Positions 29,299-37,630 of a DNA stretch of 64,000 nt are shown one piece after another. A program made the position numbers and the translations under genes. Position 1 is the first letter of the stretch. Each line of letters opens with the position of its first letter. Source of the DNA: Massilia putida (GTDB taxonomy: Bacteria; Pseudomonadota; Gammaproteobacteria; Burkholderiales; Burkholderiaceae_D); the NCBI RefSeq assembly GCF_001941825.1, contig NZ_CP019038.1, positions 5,890,001 through 5,954,000 of the forward strand, read 5' to 3'. The notes beneath the pieces were generated by a model. It made no database searches. It was not told the origin of the DNA and saw only the letters and a program-made list of their open reading frames with translations.

Positions 29299-30639
29299 TT
29301 ACGCGTCAATACGAATCATACCCGCGGCAACGGTCTGATGGGTAACTTCATCGATCAGGATGAAGGCGCCCGTTGCGCGGATCGCATCGTAGGCGTCGGC
29401 GGCCAGCGGCTGCTGCACGGTCAGTTCGATCCGGGCGATGTCGTTCAGTTTCAGGCCTTCGGCCGGGTTGTCCACGGTGCGGCGCGTCTGCGTGTTGACG
29501 TCCAGGATGGAGTCGATCGCTTTCACCTTGGCCATCGTCTGGCGCGTGCCGTGCTTGATCCAGTACTTGCGGCGCACGTCCAGGGGTTCGTCGGCCATCC
29601 AGCACACGTCCGCCTTCACTTGCTTGAGCAGCGTGGCCGGTTGCTCGGCCGGGGCCAGCACGTCGCCGCGCGAGATGTCCACGTACTCATTCAGCGTGAT
29701 CGTGACCGACTGGCCGGCGACGGCCTGCTGCAGCGGGCCGTCGAACGTGAGGATTTCCTTCACGGTCGCGCTGTGGCCGGACGGCTGCACGACGAGCTTG
29801 TCGCCCACCGCCACCTTGCCCGATTCGATGCGGCCCATATAGCCGCGGAAGTCGTTGGCTTCGTGGCCGTTGTGGCGCGCCACCAGCTGCACGGGGAAGC
29901 GGAACGGGGCGGCGTGGGTCTCGTCGTACACCGACAGGCCTTCCAGCAGCTCGATCAGGGTCGGGCCTTCGTACCACGGCATGTTGTCGCCGCGTTCGAC
30001 GACGTTGTCGCCGGCCAGCGCCGACAGCGGGATCGCGGTGATGTCCTTCAGGCCCAGCGTGTCCGCGAACTTGGTGTATTCGGCGACGATGCGGTCGTAC
30101 ACGGTGCGGTCGTAGTCCACGAGGTCCATCTTGTTGACGGCGACGATCACGTGCTCGATCTGCAGCAGCTTGGCGATCGTGGAGTGGCGCTTCGTCTGCA
30201 CGAGGAGTTCCACGCTGCCGTCGTCACCGAGCTTCACCTTCGACACGTCGACGAGGATGATGACGGCGTCCGCGGTCGACGCGCCCGTCACCATGTTGCG
30301 GGTGTACTGCTCGTGGCCCGGCGTATCCGCGATGATGAACTTGCGCTTCGGCGTGGCGAAATAACGGTACGCGACGTCGATCGTGATGCCCTGTTCGCGC
30401 TCGGCTTCCAGGCCGTCCGTCAGCAGCGACAGGTCGATCGTGTCGCCCACGGTGCGCTTGTGCTTGGAGCGCGACACGGCGGCCAGCTGGTCGGCGAAGA
30501 TGCCCTTGCTGTCGAACAGCAGGCGGCCGATCAGCGTGCTCTTGCCGTCGTCGACGGAGCCGGCGGTGATGAAACGCAGCAGACCGGCCTGGCCGCTCTG
30601 GTCGTCGTTGTGGTTCAGTTTTTCGTTCAGTGCGTTCAT
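29299..30639 (-). CDS. cysN: Sulfate adenylyltransferase subunit 1 (CysN GTPase)
   Basis: This 446-residue EF-Tu-like GTPase drives APS formation by CysD. It has a P-loop GSVDDGKST, the G3 motif DTPGHEQY and the G4 motif NKMDLVDY, followed by two beta-barrel domains. There is no C-terminal APS kinase (CysC) domain, in keeping with an APS-type reductase in the same operon. The start at 30639 overlaps the cysD stop (TGATG). Longer upstream frame extension is antisense to nothing functional and rejected. Confidence 0.95.
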   Translation of the reverse strand: MNALNEKLNHNDDQSGQAGLLRFITAGSVDDGKSTLIGRLLFDSKGIFADQLAAVSRSKHKRTVGDTIDLSLLTDGLEAEREQGITIDVAYRYFATPKRKFIIADTPGHEQYTRNMVTGASTADAVIILVDVSKVKLGDDGSVELLVQTKRHSTIAKLLQIEHVIVAVNKMDLVDYDRTVYDRIVAEYTKFADTLGLKDITAIPLSALAGDNVVERGDNMPWYEGPTLIELLEGLSVYDETHAAPFRFPVQLVARHNGHEANDFRGYMGRIESGKVAVGDKLVVQPSGHSATVKEILTFDGPLQQAVAGQSVTITLNEYVDISRGDVLAPAEQPATLLKQVKADVCWMADEPLDVRRKYWIKHGTRQTMAKVKAIDSILDVNTQTRRTVDNPAEGLKLNDIARIELTVQQPLAADAYDAIRATGAFILIDEVTHQTVAAGMIRIDA

Positions 30640-31577
30640 CAGAAATATCCTTGTTTCTTGCGCTTTTCCATCGAGGCTTCCGAGGTCTGGTCGTCCATGC
30701 GGGTCGCGCCGCGCTCGGTGATCTGGGTGATGGCCGTCTCGGCGATGATGGCGTCGACGGTCGATGCATCCGACGCGACGGGGCATGTGCAGGAGATGTC
30801 GCCCACGGTGCGGAAGCGCACGACGCGCGTCTCGACTTCCTCGCCTTCGCGGGCCGGCGTCAGCGGCGTCAGCGGCACGAGCAGGCCGTTACGCGGGATC
30901 ACCTGGCGCTCGTGCGCGAAATAGATCGGCGGCAGCGCCAGCTTTTCGCGGGCGATGTATTGCCAGACGTCGAGCTCGGTCCAGTTCGAGATCGGGAACA
31001 CGCGCATGTTCTCGCCCGGGTGCACGCGGGTGTTATACAGGTCCCACAGTTCCGGACGCTGGGCCTTCGGATCCCACTGGCCGAATTCGTCGCGGAACGA
31101 GAAGATACGCTCTTTCGCGCGCGCCTTTTCCTCGTCGCGGCGGGCGCCGCCGATGCAGGCGTCGAAGCCGTATTCGGCGATGGTTTCCAGCAGCGTCACG
31201 GCTTGCGCCGCGTTGCGCGAATCCGTCTGCGGATTGCGCAGGCGGACGGTGCCCTTCTTGATCGAGTCCTCGACGGAACCGACGATCAGGCGCTCGCCCA
31301 GTTCGGCCACGCGCGCGTCGCGGAACTGGATCACTTCGTCGAAGTTGTGGCCCGTGTCGATGTGCACGAGCGGGAACGGGAATTTACCCGGACGGAAAGC
31401 CTTCTCGGCCAGGCGCAGCAGCACCACGGAGTCCTTGCCGCCCGAGAATAGCAGGGCGGGGTTCGAGCATTCGGCCGCGACCTCGCGCAGGATGTGGATG
31501 GCTTCGGATTCGAGTGCGTCCAGGTGGCGCGCATTCACGTCACTGAGGGCGAGCGGCGTATCGGAAAAAGTCGTCAT
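30639..31577 (-). CDS. cysD: Sulfate adenylyltransferase subunit 2 (CysD)
   Basis: This 312-residue PP-loop ATP pyrophosphatase transfers AMP to sulfate. The PP-loop SGGKDSVVLLRLAEKAF is near residue 45, and GGARRDEEKARAKERIFSFR is near 143. It ends with the EKRKKQGYF tail common to CysD. Between cysH (39-bp gap) and cysN (overlap) in the operon. Confidence 0.96.
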   Translation of the reverse strand: MTTFSDTPLALSDVNARHLDALESEAIHILREVAAECSNPALLFSGGKDSVVLLRLAEKAFRPGKFPFPLVHIDTGHNFDEVIQFRDARVAELGERLIVGSVEDSIKKGTVRLRNPQTDSRNAAQAVTLLETIAEYGFDACIGGARRDEEKARAKERIFSFRDEFGQWDPKAQRPELWDLYNTRVHPGENMRVFPISNWTELDVWQYIAREKLALPPIYFAHERQVIPRNGLLVPLTPLTPAREGEEVETRVVRFRTVGDISCTCPVASDASTVDAIIAETAITQITERGATRMDDQTSEASMEKRKKQGYF

Positions 31578-31616
31578 GTTTGCTGTGCCTGATGTCTTGT
31601 AAGGCCGTATCGGTCA

Positions 31617-32336
31617 TTAAACCGGGGCCACGGATTTGATTCGGATGAGCTTGCCGTCCACGAGGTGCAGGCCGCATTCCTTGGAGTCGGCATTTTCCCA
31701 CCACCAGCGGCCGGCGCGGACGTCTTCGCCCGGCTGGATCGCGCGGGTGCAGGGTTCGCAGCCGATCGACGGGTAGCCGCGGTCGTGCAGGTCGTTGTAC
31801 GGCACGTTATTGCCGCGGATGTATTCCCACACGTTCTCTTCGCTCCAGTCGGCCAGCGGATTGAACTTGGCCATGCCGTGCGCCGCGTCGTCTTCCTGCA
31901 CGGGCAGGTCGCTGCGCGTCGTCGACTGCGCGCGGCGCTGGCCCGTGATCCACGCCTTGTTGCCGGCGAGGGCGCGGCCCAGCGGCTCGACCTTGCGCAC
32001 GTAGCAGCAGCCCTTGCGCAGCTCGACGCTGTCGTAGAACGCGTTCAGGCCGTTCTTGCTCACGTACTCGTCGACCAGTTCCTGCTTCGGGCGCATCACG
32101 ACGATGTCGTAGCCGTAATGGGCCTTGACCTTGTCGAACATGGCCAGGGTTTCCTTGTGCAGGCGGCCGGTCTCCAGCGAGAAGATGGTGATCGGCAGGC
32201 CGGCCTTCAAGATCAGGTCGGTCAGGACCATGTCCTCGGCCGCCAGGCTGGAAGCGAACACGGCAGGCGAAAAATCGCGCGCAATGCGCTCCAGGATGCC
32301 GCGGGTTTCATTCACCCGCGCGTTCAGATCGCTCAT
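31617..32336 (-). CDS. cysH: Adenylyl-sulfate (APS) reductase CysH
   Basis: This 239-residue reductase makes sulfite from activated sulfate using thioredoxin. Cysteine pairs C110-C111 (KGCCYVRK) and C193/C196 (GCEPCTRA) are the [4Fe-4S] ligands that mark the APS-using type rather than the PAPS type. The catalytic cysteine is C221 in KECGLH. This agrees with the absence of APS kinase in the operon. ATG 32336 has AAGGAAA upstream; the longer frame is rejected. Confidence 0.95.
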   Translation of the reverse strand: MSDLNARVNETRGILERIARDFSPAVFASSLAAEDMVLTDLILKAGLPITIFSLETGRLHKETLAMFDKVKAHYGYDIVVMRPKQELVDEYVSKNGLNAFYDSVELRKGCCYVRKVEPLGRALAGNKAWITGQRRAQSTTRSDLPVQEDDAAHGMAKFNPLADWSEENVWEYIRGNNVPYNDLHDRGYPSIGCEPCTRAIQPGEDVRAGRWWWENADSKECGLHLVDGKLIRIKSVAPV

Positions 32337-32355
32337 GGGTTTCCTTGTTTGCTCG

Positions 32356-32934
32356 TCAGATGCCGGCGCCGATATCGCTGTGCTCGGGCAGCGCGCCGCG
32401 CTGGTGGCGGCGGAACAGCGGCAGTTCATTGTCGACGGATGCCTGGTACGTTTCCGAGAACACCGTCAAGCCTTTCAGCGCGTCGTGGATGTTGCGGTCC
32501 TGGCGCGTCGCATAGGCGTTGAAGCCGCAGCGAAGCATCTGGAACAGCTGGTCGCGCAGCACGTCGCCGATCGCGCGCAGCTCGCCCTGGTAGCCGAGGC
32601 GCTTGCGCAGGTTGTAGGCGATCGAGTAGCCGCGTCCGTCACTGAATTTCGGGAAGTCGACGGCGACGACGGCGAACTTGTCGAGGTCGTCCTTGACCGT
32701 GTGCGCCAGCTCGTCCGATGCGAACCAGATGCCCAGTTCGCGGCGGGCGGCGCGGCCCAGCAGCTGTTCGCGCTGCGCCAGCCAGACCTTGACCGGGACG
32801 ATGATCTTGCCGGCCGGGACCTCGACGGTTTCCGGGGTGCCGTCTTCGATGAGTTTCAGGACGCTCCAGTCGTCATCCACCACTTCGCGGTGCTTGATGA
32901 TCTGCTTGTGCGAGTGCAATTCGAAATTAGGCAT
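32356..32934 (-). CDS. DUF934 protein of the sulfite reduction operon
   Basis: This 192-residue DUF934 protein is found between cysI and cysH in many proteobacteria and is thought to assist sulfite reductase. It has no membrane segment or clear catalytic motif. Conserved-looking segments are GRGYSIAYNLRKRLGYQGELRA and GDVLRDQLFQMLRCGFNAY, described here only in pieces of 20 or fewer residues each. It starts 8 bp inside the cysI 3' end, at ATG 32934. Role in electron delivery or assembly is an inference from gene order. Confidence 0.9.
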   Translation of the reverse strand: MPNFELHSHKQIIKHREVVDDDWSVLKLIEDGTPETVEVPAGKIIVPVKVWLAQREQLLGRAARRELGIWFASDELAHTVKDDLDKFAVVAVDFPKFSDGRGYSIAYNLRKRLGYQGELRAIGDVLRDQLFQMLRCGFNAYATRQDRNIHDALKGLTVFSETYQASVDNELPLFRRHQRGALPEHSDIGAGI

Positions 32935-34621
32935 ATTCGTCTTCCCCAACCTTGGCGCCGGCCGGGATCGGCGTGGCATAAACATGTTCCTTGAACGGCG
33001 CGACGCCGAGGCGCTGCGCCACGTCGACGAAGCGTTCGCCTTCGACACGGTTCTTCACATACACCTCGAGCAGGCGGCCGATGACTTCCGGCATCTGCGG
33101 TGCCGAGAACGACGGGCCGATGATCTTGCCGATGGCCGACTCGTTGCCCTGGGCGCCGCCGATCGACACCTGGTACCACTCGGCGCCGTCCTTGTCCACG
33201 CCCAGCACGCCGATATGGCCGACGTGGTGGTGGCCGCAGGCGTTGATGCAGCCCGAGATGTTCAGTTCGATGTCGCCGATGTCGTGCTGGAAGTCCAGGT
33301 TGTCGAAACGTTCGGCGATGGCCGCCGCGATCGGGATCGATTTCGCGTTCGCCAGCGAGCAGTAGTCGCCGCCCGGGCACGAGATCATGTCCGTCAGCAG
33401 GCCGATGTTCGGCGTCGCGAGGCCGCGCGCCTTGGCCTGTTGCCACACTTCGAACAGTTTGCTTTGCTCGACGTCGGCCAGCACGAGGTTCTGCTCGTGC
33501 GTCACGCGCAGTTCGTTGAAGCTGTACTTGTCGGCCAGGTCGGCCACGAAATCCATCTGCTCGGCGGTCGCGTCGCCCGGCGGCACGCCCGTCTTCTTGA
33601 GCGACAGCACGACGGACGCATAGCCCGGCACCTTGTGCGGCTTGACGTTGCGCATCAGCCAGTTGGCGAACGCCTTGTTGTCGGCGTGTTCCGCGCGCGG
33701 ATCGATGTTCGGCAGGGTCAGGTAGGGCTTCGGATTGAACCATTGCGCGACGCGTTCGACTTCCTCGCGGGTCAGGGTTTCCGGACCGTCCTTCAGGTCG
33801 GCGAATTCGGCCTCGACCATGCGCGCGAATTCCTCGGCGCCCACGGCCTTCACGAGGATCTTGATGCGGGCCTTGTACTTGTTGTCGCGGCGGCCGAACT
33901 GGTTGTACACGCGCATGATCGCTTCCGTGTACGTCAGCAGGTGCTGCCAGGGCACGAATTCGTTGATCACGCTGCCCAGGATCGGCGTACGGCCCAGGCC
34001 GCCACCAACCATGAACTTGAAGCCCACTTCGCCGGCCTCGTTGCGCACGGCCGTCAGGCCGATGTCGTGGACGGCGATCGCGGCGCGGTCTTCCACGGCA
34101 CCATTGATCGCAATCTTGAACTTGCGGGGCAGGGCAATGAATTCGGGGTGGAACGTGCTCCACTGGCGGATGATCTCGGCGTACGGGCGCGCGTCGACGA
34201 TCTCGTCGGCCGCGACGCCGGCGAATTCGTCCGTCGTGGTGTTACGAATGCAATTGCCCGACGTCTGGATCGCGTGCATCTCGACCGAGGCGAGGTCCGT
34301 CAGGATGTCCGGGGTCTGCTCCAGCTCGATCCAGTTGAACTGGATGTTCTGGCGCGTCGTGAAGTGGCCGTAGCCGCGGTCGTACTTGCGGGCGATATGC
34401 GCGAACATGCGCATCTGCGCCGTCGACAGCAGGCCGTACGGAACGGCGATGCGCAGCATGTAGGCATGGCGCTGCATGTACAGGCCGTTCTGCAAGCGCA
34501 GCGGCAGGAATTCTTCTTCGGTCAGCTCGTCGGCGAGACGGCGCCGTACCTGGTCGCGGTACTGGGCGATGCGTTCACGTACGATGAGATGGTCGTATTG
34601 GTCGTAACGGTACATGGGCAA
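32927..34621 (-). CDS. cysI: Assimilatory sulfite reductase (siroheme, [4Fe-4S])
   Basis: This 564-residue hemoprotein reduces sulfite to sulfide. The two cysteine pairs of the siroheme/[4Fe-4S] site are CPGGDYC (near residue 415) and CINAC (near 456). The ferredoxin-like half-domains near GRGYGHFTTRQNIQFNW-type motifs bind the substrate side. No flavoprotein subunit gene (cysJ) is nearby, so the electron donor is probably ferredoxin or the DUF934 partner. It is the first gene of the minus-strand operon, divergent from the CysB-family regulator. ATG 34615 is an alternative start. Confidence 0.95.
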   Translation of the reverse strand: MPMYRYDQYDHLIVRERIAQYRDQVRRRLADELTEEEFLPLRLQNGLYMQRHAYMLRIAVPYGLLSTAQMRMFAHIARKYDRGYGHFTTRQNIQFNWIELEQTPDILTDLASVEMHAIQTSGNCIRNTTTDEFAGVAADEIVDARPYAEIIRQWSTFHPEFIALPRKFKIAINGAVEDRAAIAVHDIGLTAVRNEAGEVGFKFMVGGGLGRTPILGSVINEFVPWQHLLTYTEAIMRVYNQFGRRDNKYKARIKILVKAVGAEEFARMVEAEFADLKDGPETLTREEVERVAQWFNPKPYLTLPNIDPRAEHADNKAFANWLMRNVKPHKVPGYASVVLSLKKTGVPPGDATAEQMDFVADLADKYSFNELRVTHEQNLVLADVEQSKLFEVWQQAKARGLATPNIGLLTDMISCPGGDYCSLANAKSIPIAAAIAERFDNLDFQHDIGDIELNISGCINACGHHHVGHIGVLGVDKDGAEWYQVSIGGAQGNESAIGKIIGPSFSAPQMPEVIGRLLEVYVKNRVEGERFVDVAQRLGVAPFKEHVYATPIPAGAKVGEDEYA

Positions 34622-34660
34622 GATTCCTTAGGGGCGGGCCAATCCTGACCCAAACTATCC

Positions 34661-34689
34661 GGAATATTAATAAAATCCAGCTATATTCC
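34661..34689. promoter_or_regulatory. Inverted repeat in the cysI/cysB gap (possible CysB site)
   Basis: GGAATAT (34661-34667) and ATATTCC (34683-34689) form a 7-bp inverted repeat with a 15-bp spacer, in an AT-rich stretch. It lies 40-68 bp upstream of cysI. LysR-type regulators bind such dyads. Assignment to the adjacent CysB-family protein is inference. Confidence 0.5.
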
Positions 34690-34709
34690 AAACGACGGAG
34701 AATTTATTT

Positions 34710-34734
34710 GCTTATATGAGCCTGCGGTATAAGC
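34710..34734. promoter_or_regulatory. Second inverted repeat in the cysI/cysB gap
   Basis: GCTTATA (34710-34716) and TATAAGC (34728-34734) form a perfect 7-bp dyad with an 11-bp spacer, 41 bp before the CysB-family start. It could be an autoregulatory LysR-type site or overlap the promoter. Confidence 0.45.
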
Positions 34735-34774
34735 ATCCTTGTAAAATGCGGGATCGGATTGACAAGATAAGGCA

Positions 34775-35716
34775 ATGAACCTACACCAACTACGTTTCGT
34801 GCGCGAAGCGGTCCGCCAAAACTTCAACCTCACCGATGCCGCCAAGGCATTGTTTACGTCGCAACCCGGGGTGTCGAAAGCCATCATCGAACTGGAAGAG
34901 GAACTCGGGGTCGATATTTTCACCCGCCACGGCAAGCGCATCCGCGGCCTGACGGAGCCGGGCCGCCTGGTCCTGAGTTCGGTCGAGCTGATCATGCAGG
35001 AGATCGACAGCCTCAAGCGCATCGGCAAGGAATACGCCGCCCAGGACAGCGGCAGCTTCACCATCGCCACCACGCACACCCAGGCCCGCTACATGCTGCC
35101 CAAGGTCGTGCAGGCGTTCATGCAGCGCTTCCCGAAAGTCAGGTTGTCCTTATTGCAAGGCAATCCGCGCCAGATCGCGGACATGGTCAAGAACGACCAG
35201 GCCGATCTCGCCATCGCGACGGAATCCATCGCCGCCGTCGACGGCCTGATCACCTTGCCGTGTTATCAATGGGAACACGTCCTGGTCGTGCCGCACGAGC
35301 ACCCGCTGACGAAGTCGAAGGCGATTTCGCTGGAAGAGATCGCGGGCTATCCGCTGATCACGTACGACGCCGCGTTCGCCGGCCGCAGCAAGATCGATCA
35401 CGCGTTCGAATTGCGCAACCTCAAGCCGGACGTCTTGCTGGAAGCCATCGACGCCGACGTCATCAAGACATATGTGGAGCTGGGCATGGGCATCGGCATC
35501 ATCGCCGGCATGGCCTTCGACCAGGAGCGCGACCGCAACTTGCGCGCGATTCCTGTGGGTCATTTGTTCGGCATGAATGTGTCGCGCGTGGCCGTGAAGC
35601 AGGGCGCCTATCTGCGCAGCTACATCTATACTTTTATCGAACTGTTGGCACCCACGCTCAACCGCAAGATGGTCGAATCGGCCATGCGCGGTACCAGCGA
35701 CAATTACGAGCTTTAA
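34775..35716 (+). CDS. cysB: CysB-family LysR-type transcriptional regulator
   Basis: This 313-residue regulator of sulfur assimilation has an N-terminal winged helix (FNLTDAAKALFTSQPGVSK near residue 18) and an effector domain that in CysB proteins senses O- or N-acetylserine or sulfate-related compounds. The pattern TIATTHTQARYMLP near 97 is typical of CysB/Cbl proteins. It is divergent from the cysI operon, across a gap with two dyads. It could be Cbl or another CysB paralogue; the location favours CysB-type control of this operon. Confidence 0.92.
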   Translation: MNLHQLRFVREAVRQNFNLTDAAKALFTSQPGVSKAIIELEEELGVDIFTRHGKRIRGLTEPGRLVLSSVELIMQEIDSLKRIGKEYAAQDSGSFTIATTHTQARYMLPKVVQAFMQRFPKVRLSLLQGNPRQIADMVKNDQADLAIATESIAAVDGLITLPCYQWEHVLVVPHEHPLTKSKAISLEEIAGYPLITYDAAFAGRSKIDHAFELRNLKPDVLLEAIDADVIKTYVELGMGIGIIAGMAFDQERDRNLRAIPVGHLFGMNVSRVAVKQGAYLRSYIYTFIELLAPTLNRKMVESAMRGTSDNYEL

Positions 35717-35719
35717 AAA

Positions 35720-36376
35720 ATGAATCGACAACATGATCCGGTCGCGCGCTACTACGCCAGCAGCACGCAGGCTGCCGATGCGGCGCTTTCGCGTGCCGAA
35801 CGCGCCAACGACTTGTCCAAGGTGCGCGAACGCATCGCGCAACTGGTGCGCGGACAGACCGTGCTGGAACTGGCGTGCGGCACCGGCTACTGGACCGAAG
35901 TGATCGCCGCGACGGCCGACAAGGTGCTCGCGACCGACATCCTGGACGAGATGACAGACCGGGCCAAGACCCGCCGTTTCCCAGAGGGCAAGGTCGCGTT
36001 CCGCCGCGTGGACGGCCTCGACCTGCCCGACGACCTGGGCACGTTTTCCTGCGTCTTCATCGGCTTCTGGTGGTCGCACCTCAAGCGCGACGAGCAGGAC
36101 GCATTGCTGGTCCAGCTGCGCGCCCGGCTCGGCCACGACGTCACGCTGATCCTGCTGGACGACGCCTATGTCGAGGGCAGCAGCACCACGATCGCGCGCA
36201 CGGATGCGCAGGGCAATACGTATGAAATCGTCGCGGCGCCGGACGGCGAGCGGTTCGAGTTGCCGAAGAATTATCCAGCCGACAGTGCGTTACGCAAGCG
36301 GCTCGGCGGCGACGTGCGCGAGATCAGGATCGAGCGGTTGACGTATTACTGGATGCTGACCTGCCGGCTGAAGTGA
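35720..36376 (+). CDS. Class I SAM-dependent methyltransferase
   Basis: This 218-residue Rossmann-fold methyltransferase has motif I VLELACGTGYWTEV (near residue 48) and an acidic residue after the next strand (ATDILDEM). Substrate unknown. The motif FIGFWWSHLKRDE suggests a small-molecule methyltransferase of the ubiE-like group. It lies 3 bp after the cysB stop on the same strand, so the two are probably co-transcribed. Inverted repeat family B starts right after its stop. Confidence 0.88.
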   Translation: MNRQHDPVARYYASSTQAADAALSRAERANDLSKVRERIAQLVRGQTVLELACGTGYWTEVIAATADKVLATDILDEMTDRAKTRRFPEGKVAFRRVDGLDLPDDLGTFSCVFIGFWWSHLKRDEQDALLVQLRARLGHDVTLILLDDAYVEGSSTTIARTDAQGNTYEIVAAPDGERFELPKNYPADSALRKRLGGDVREIRIERLTYYWMLTCRLK

Positions 36377-36440
36377 CGCGTGGGCTCGGGGAGCCCACCC
36401 TACGTGCGCCTCGGTAGGGTGGGCACCCTGTGCCCACGCG
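36377..36440. repeat. Inverted repeat, family B copy 2
   Basis: CGCGTGGGCTC...GAGCCCACCCTAC is followed by GTAGGGTGGGCACC...GTGCCCACGCG. The two halves are inverted relative to each other, and each is itself near-palindromic. It lies directly after the methyltransferase stop and in front of the porin 3' end, where it could act as a two-way terminator. Confidence 0.75.
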
Positions 36441-36452
36441 AATGAAGCCAAT

Positions 36453-37475
36453 TTAGAACGTGTGACGGATGCCGATGGTGAACGCCGACGGATCCGCACC
36501 CAGCGACGTCGCAGCCGGCGTGATGTTGTTCGAACCCGAGTTCAGGCCGAACACGGCCAGACCGTTGTTGTTCAGTTTGGCGTACGACGTGTACAGGTTC
36601 GTGCGCTTCGACAGCGAGTAGCTGTAGGCCAGTGCCCAGGCATTGCCCTTGGCGCCGTTCTCGAGCTTGTTCTGCTGCAGGTTGACGTAGAACTTGCCCT
36701 GGCCGACCGGGTAGCCGGCGCCCAGGTTGTACTGCTTGAACTTGTTGTTCGCGCCATCCGGATCGGCCGACAGGTAGTTGGCCTTGATCTCCAGGCCGCC
36801 GATGTCGGCGAACGTGTAGGCGGCGCCGGCGCCGTATTCCTTGTCGTTGCCCGTGGCGACGCGCTTCAGGGTGTGATAAGCGGCGCCCAGGTACAGGCCG
36901 CCCAATTTGTATTCGGCGCCGATGCCCTTCAGGTCACCCGACGGACCGGTGGTCTTTTCGCCGGCCGAGTAGGTCGCCAGCAGGTCGAAGCCATTGAACG
37001 AGGCGCTCTTGTAGTTGACCGAGTTCGACAGGCGGCGGGTCACCTTGCCCGAGCCGAAGGCCGACAGGTTGCTGCCGTAGAAGCCCTGGCCGAATTCGTC
37101 GGTGGCGGCGGCGACGGTCGCGATCGGCGAGTATTCGCGGCCCAGCGTCACGGTACCGAATGCGCCTTCCAGGCCGACGACGGCGCGGCGCTGGAACAGG
37201 CCGGCGGCATCCTGCACGCCGGTGTCGACGGCCAGGCCGGCTTCCAGGTTGAAGATGGCCTTGAGGCCGTTGCCCAGGTCTTCCGAACCGCGGAAGCCGA
37301 AGCGGCTGCCCGACTGGTCGCCCGACTGGACGTTGGTGTGGCGGCCTTCCGGACCACCGGCGTCGGCGGATTCGACGGCGGCGTCGACGACACCATACAG
37401 CGTCACGTTAGTCTGGGCGGCGGCGAAGAGCGGGGCGGCGGCTACCAGTGCGGCGGCCAGGCGTTTGACTTGCAT
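36453..37475 (-). CDS. Outer-membrane porin (OmpC-type, Burkholderiales family)
   Basis: This 340-residue porin has a signal peptide (MQVKRLAAALVAAAPLFAAA) and 16-strand trimeric porin features. The mature N terminus is QTNVTLYGVVDAAVES, and SGSRFGFRGSEDLGNGLKA follows near residue 55. It ends in the terminal phenylalanine signal (FTIGIRHTF). General diffusion of small solutes across the outer membrane is expected. A single gene with a 155-bp upstream gap and no nearby regulator. Specificity unknown. Confidence 0.94.
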   Translation of the reverse strand: MQVKRLAAALVAAAPLFAAAQTNVTLYGVVDAAVESADAGGPEGRHTNVQSGDQSGSRFGFRGSEDLGNGLKAIFNLEAGLAVDTGVQDAAGLFQRRAVVGLEGAFGTVTLGREYSPIATVAAATDEFGQGFYGSNLSAFGSGKVTRRLSNSVNYKSASFNGFDLLATYSAGEKTTGPSGDLKGIGAEYKLGGLYLGAAYHTLKRVATGNDKEYGAGAAYTFADIGGLEIKANYLSADPDGANNKFKQYNLGAGYPVGQGKFYVNLQQNKLENGAKGNAWALAYSYSLSKRTNLYTSYAKLNNNGLAVFGLNSGSNNITPAATSLGADPSAFTIGIRHTF

Positions 37476-37630
37476 TCAGGTTTCTCCAATAAGATGTCGA
37501 CTCAAGCAATTTCATTTGGTCAATTGCTTGATTGGCAGGCATCTTATCGAAGCGATATGTCGATTTGATGACACAGCGAAATGTGGCTGAATTACCACAT
37601 TTACGATGTCATCAAGATGTGACCGCGTCA

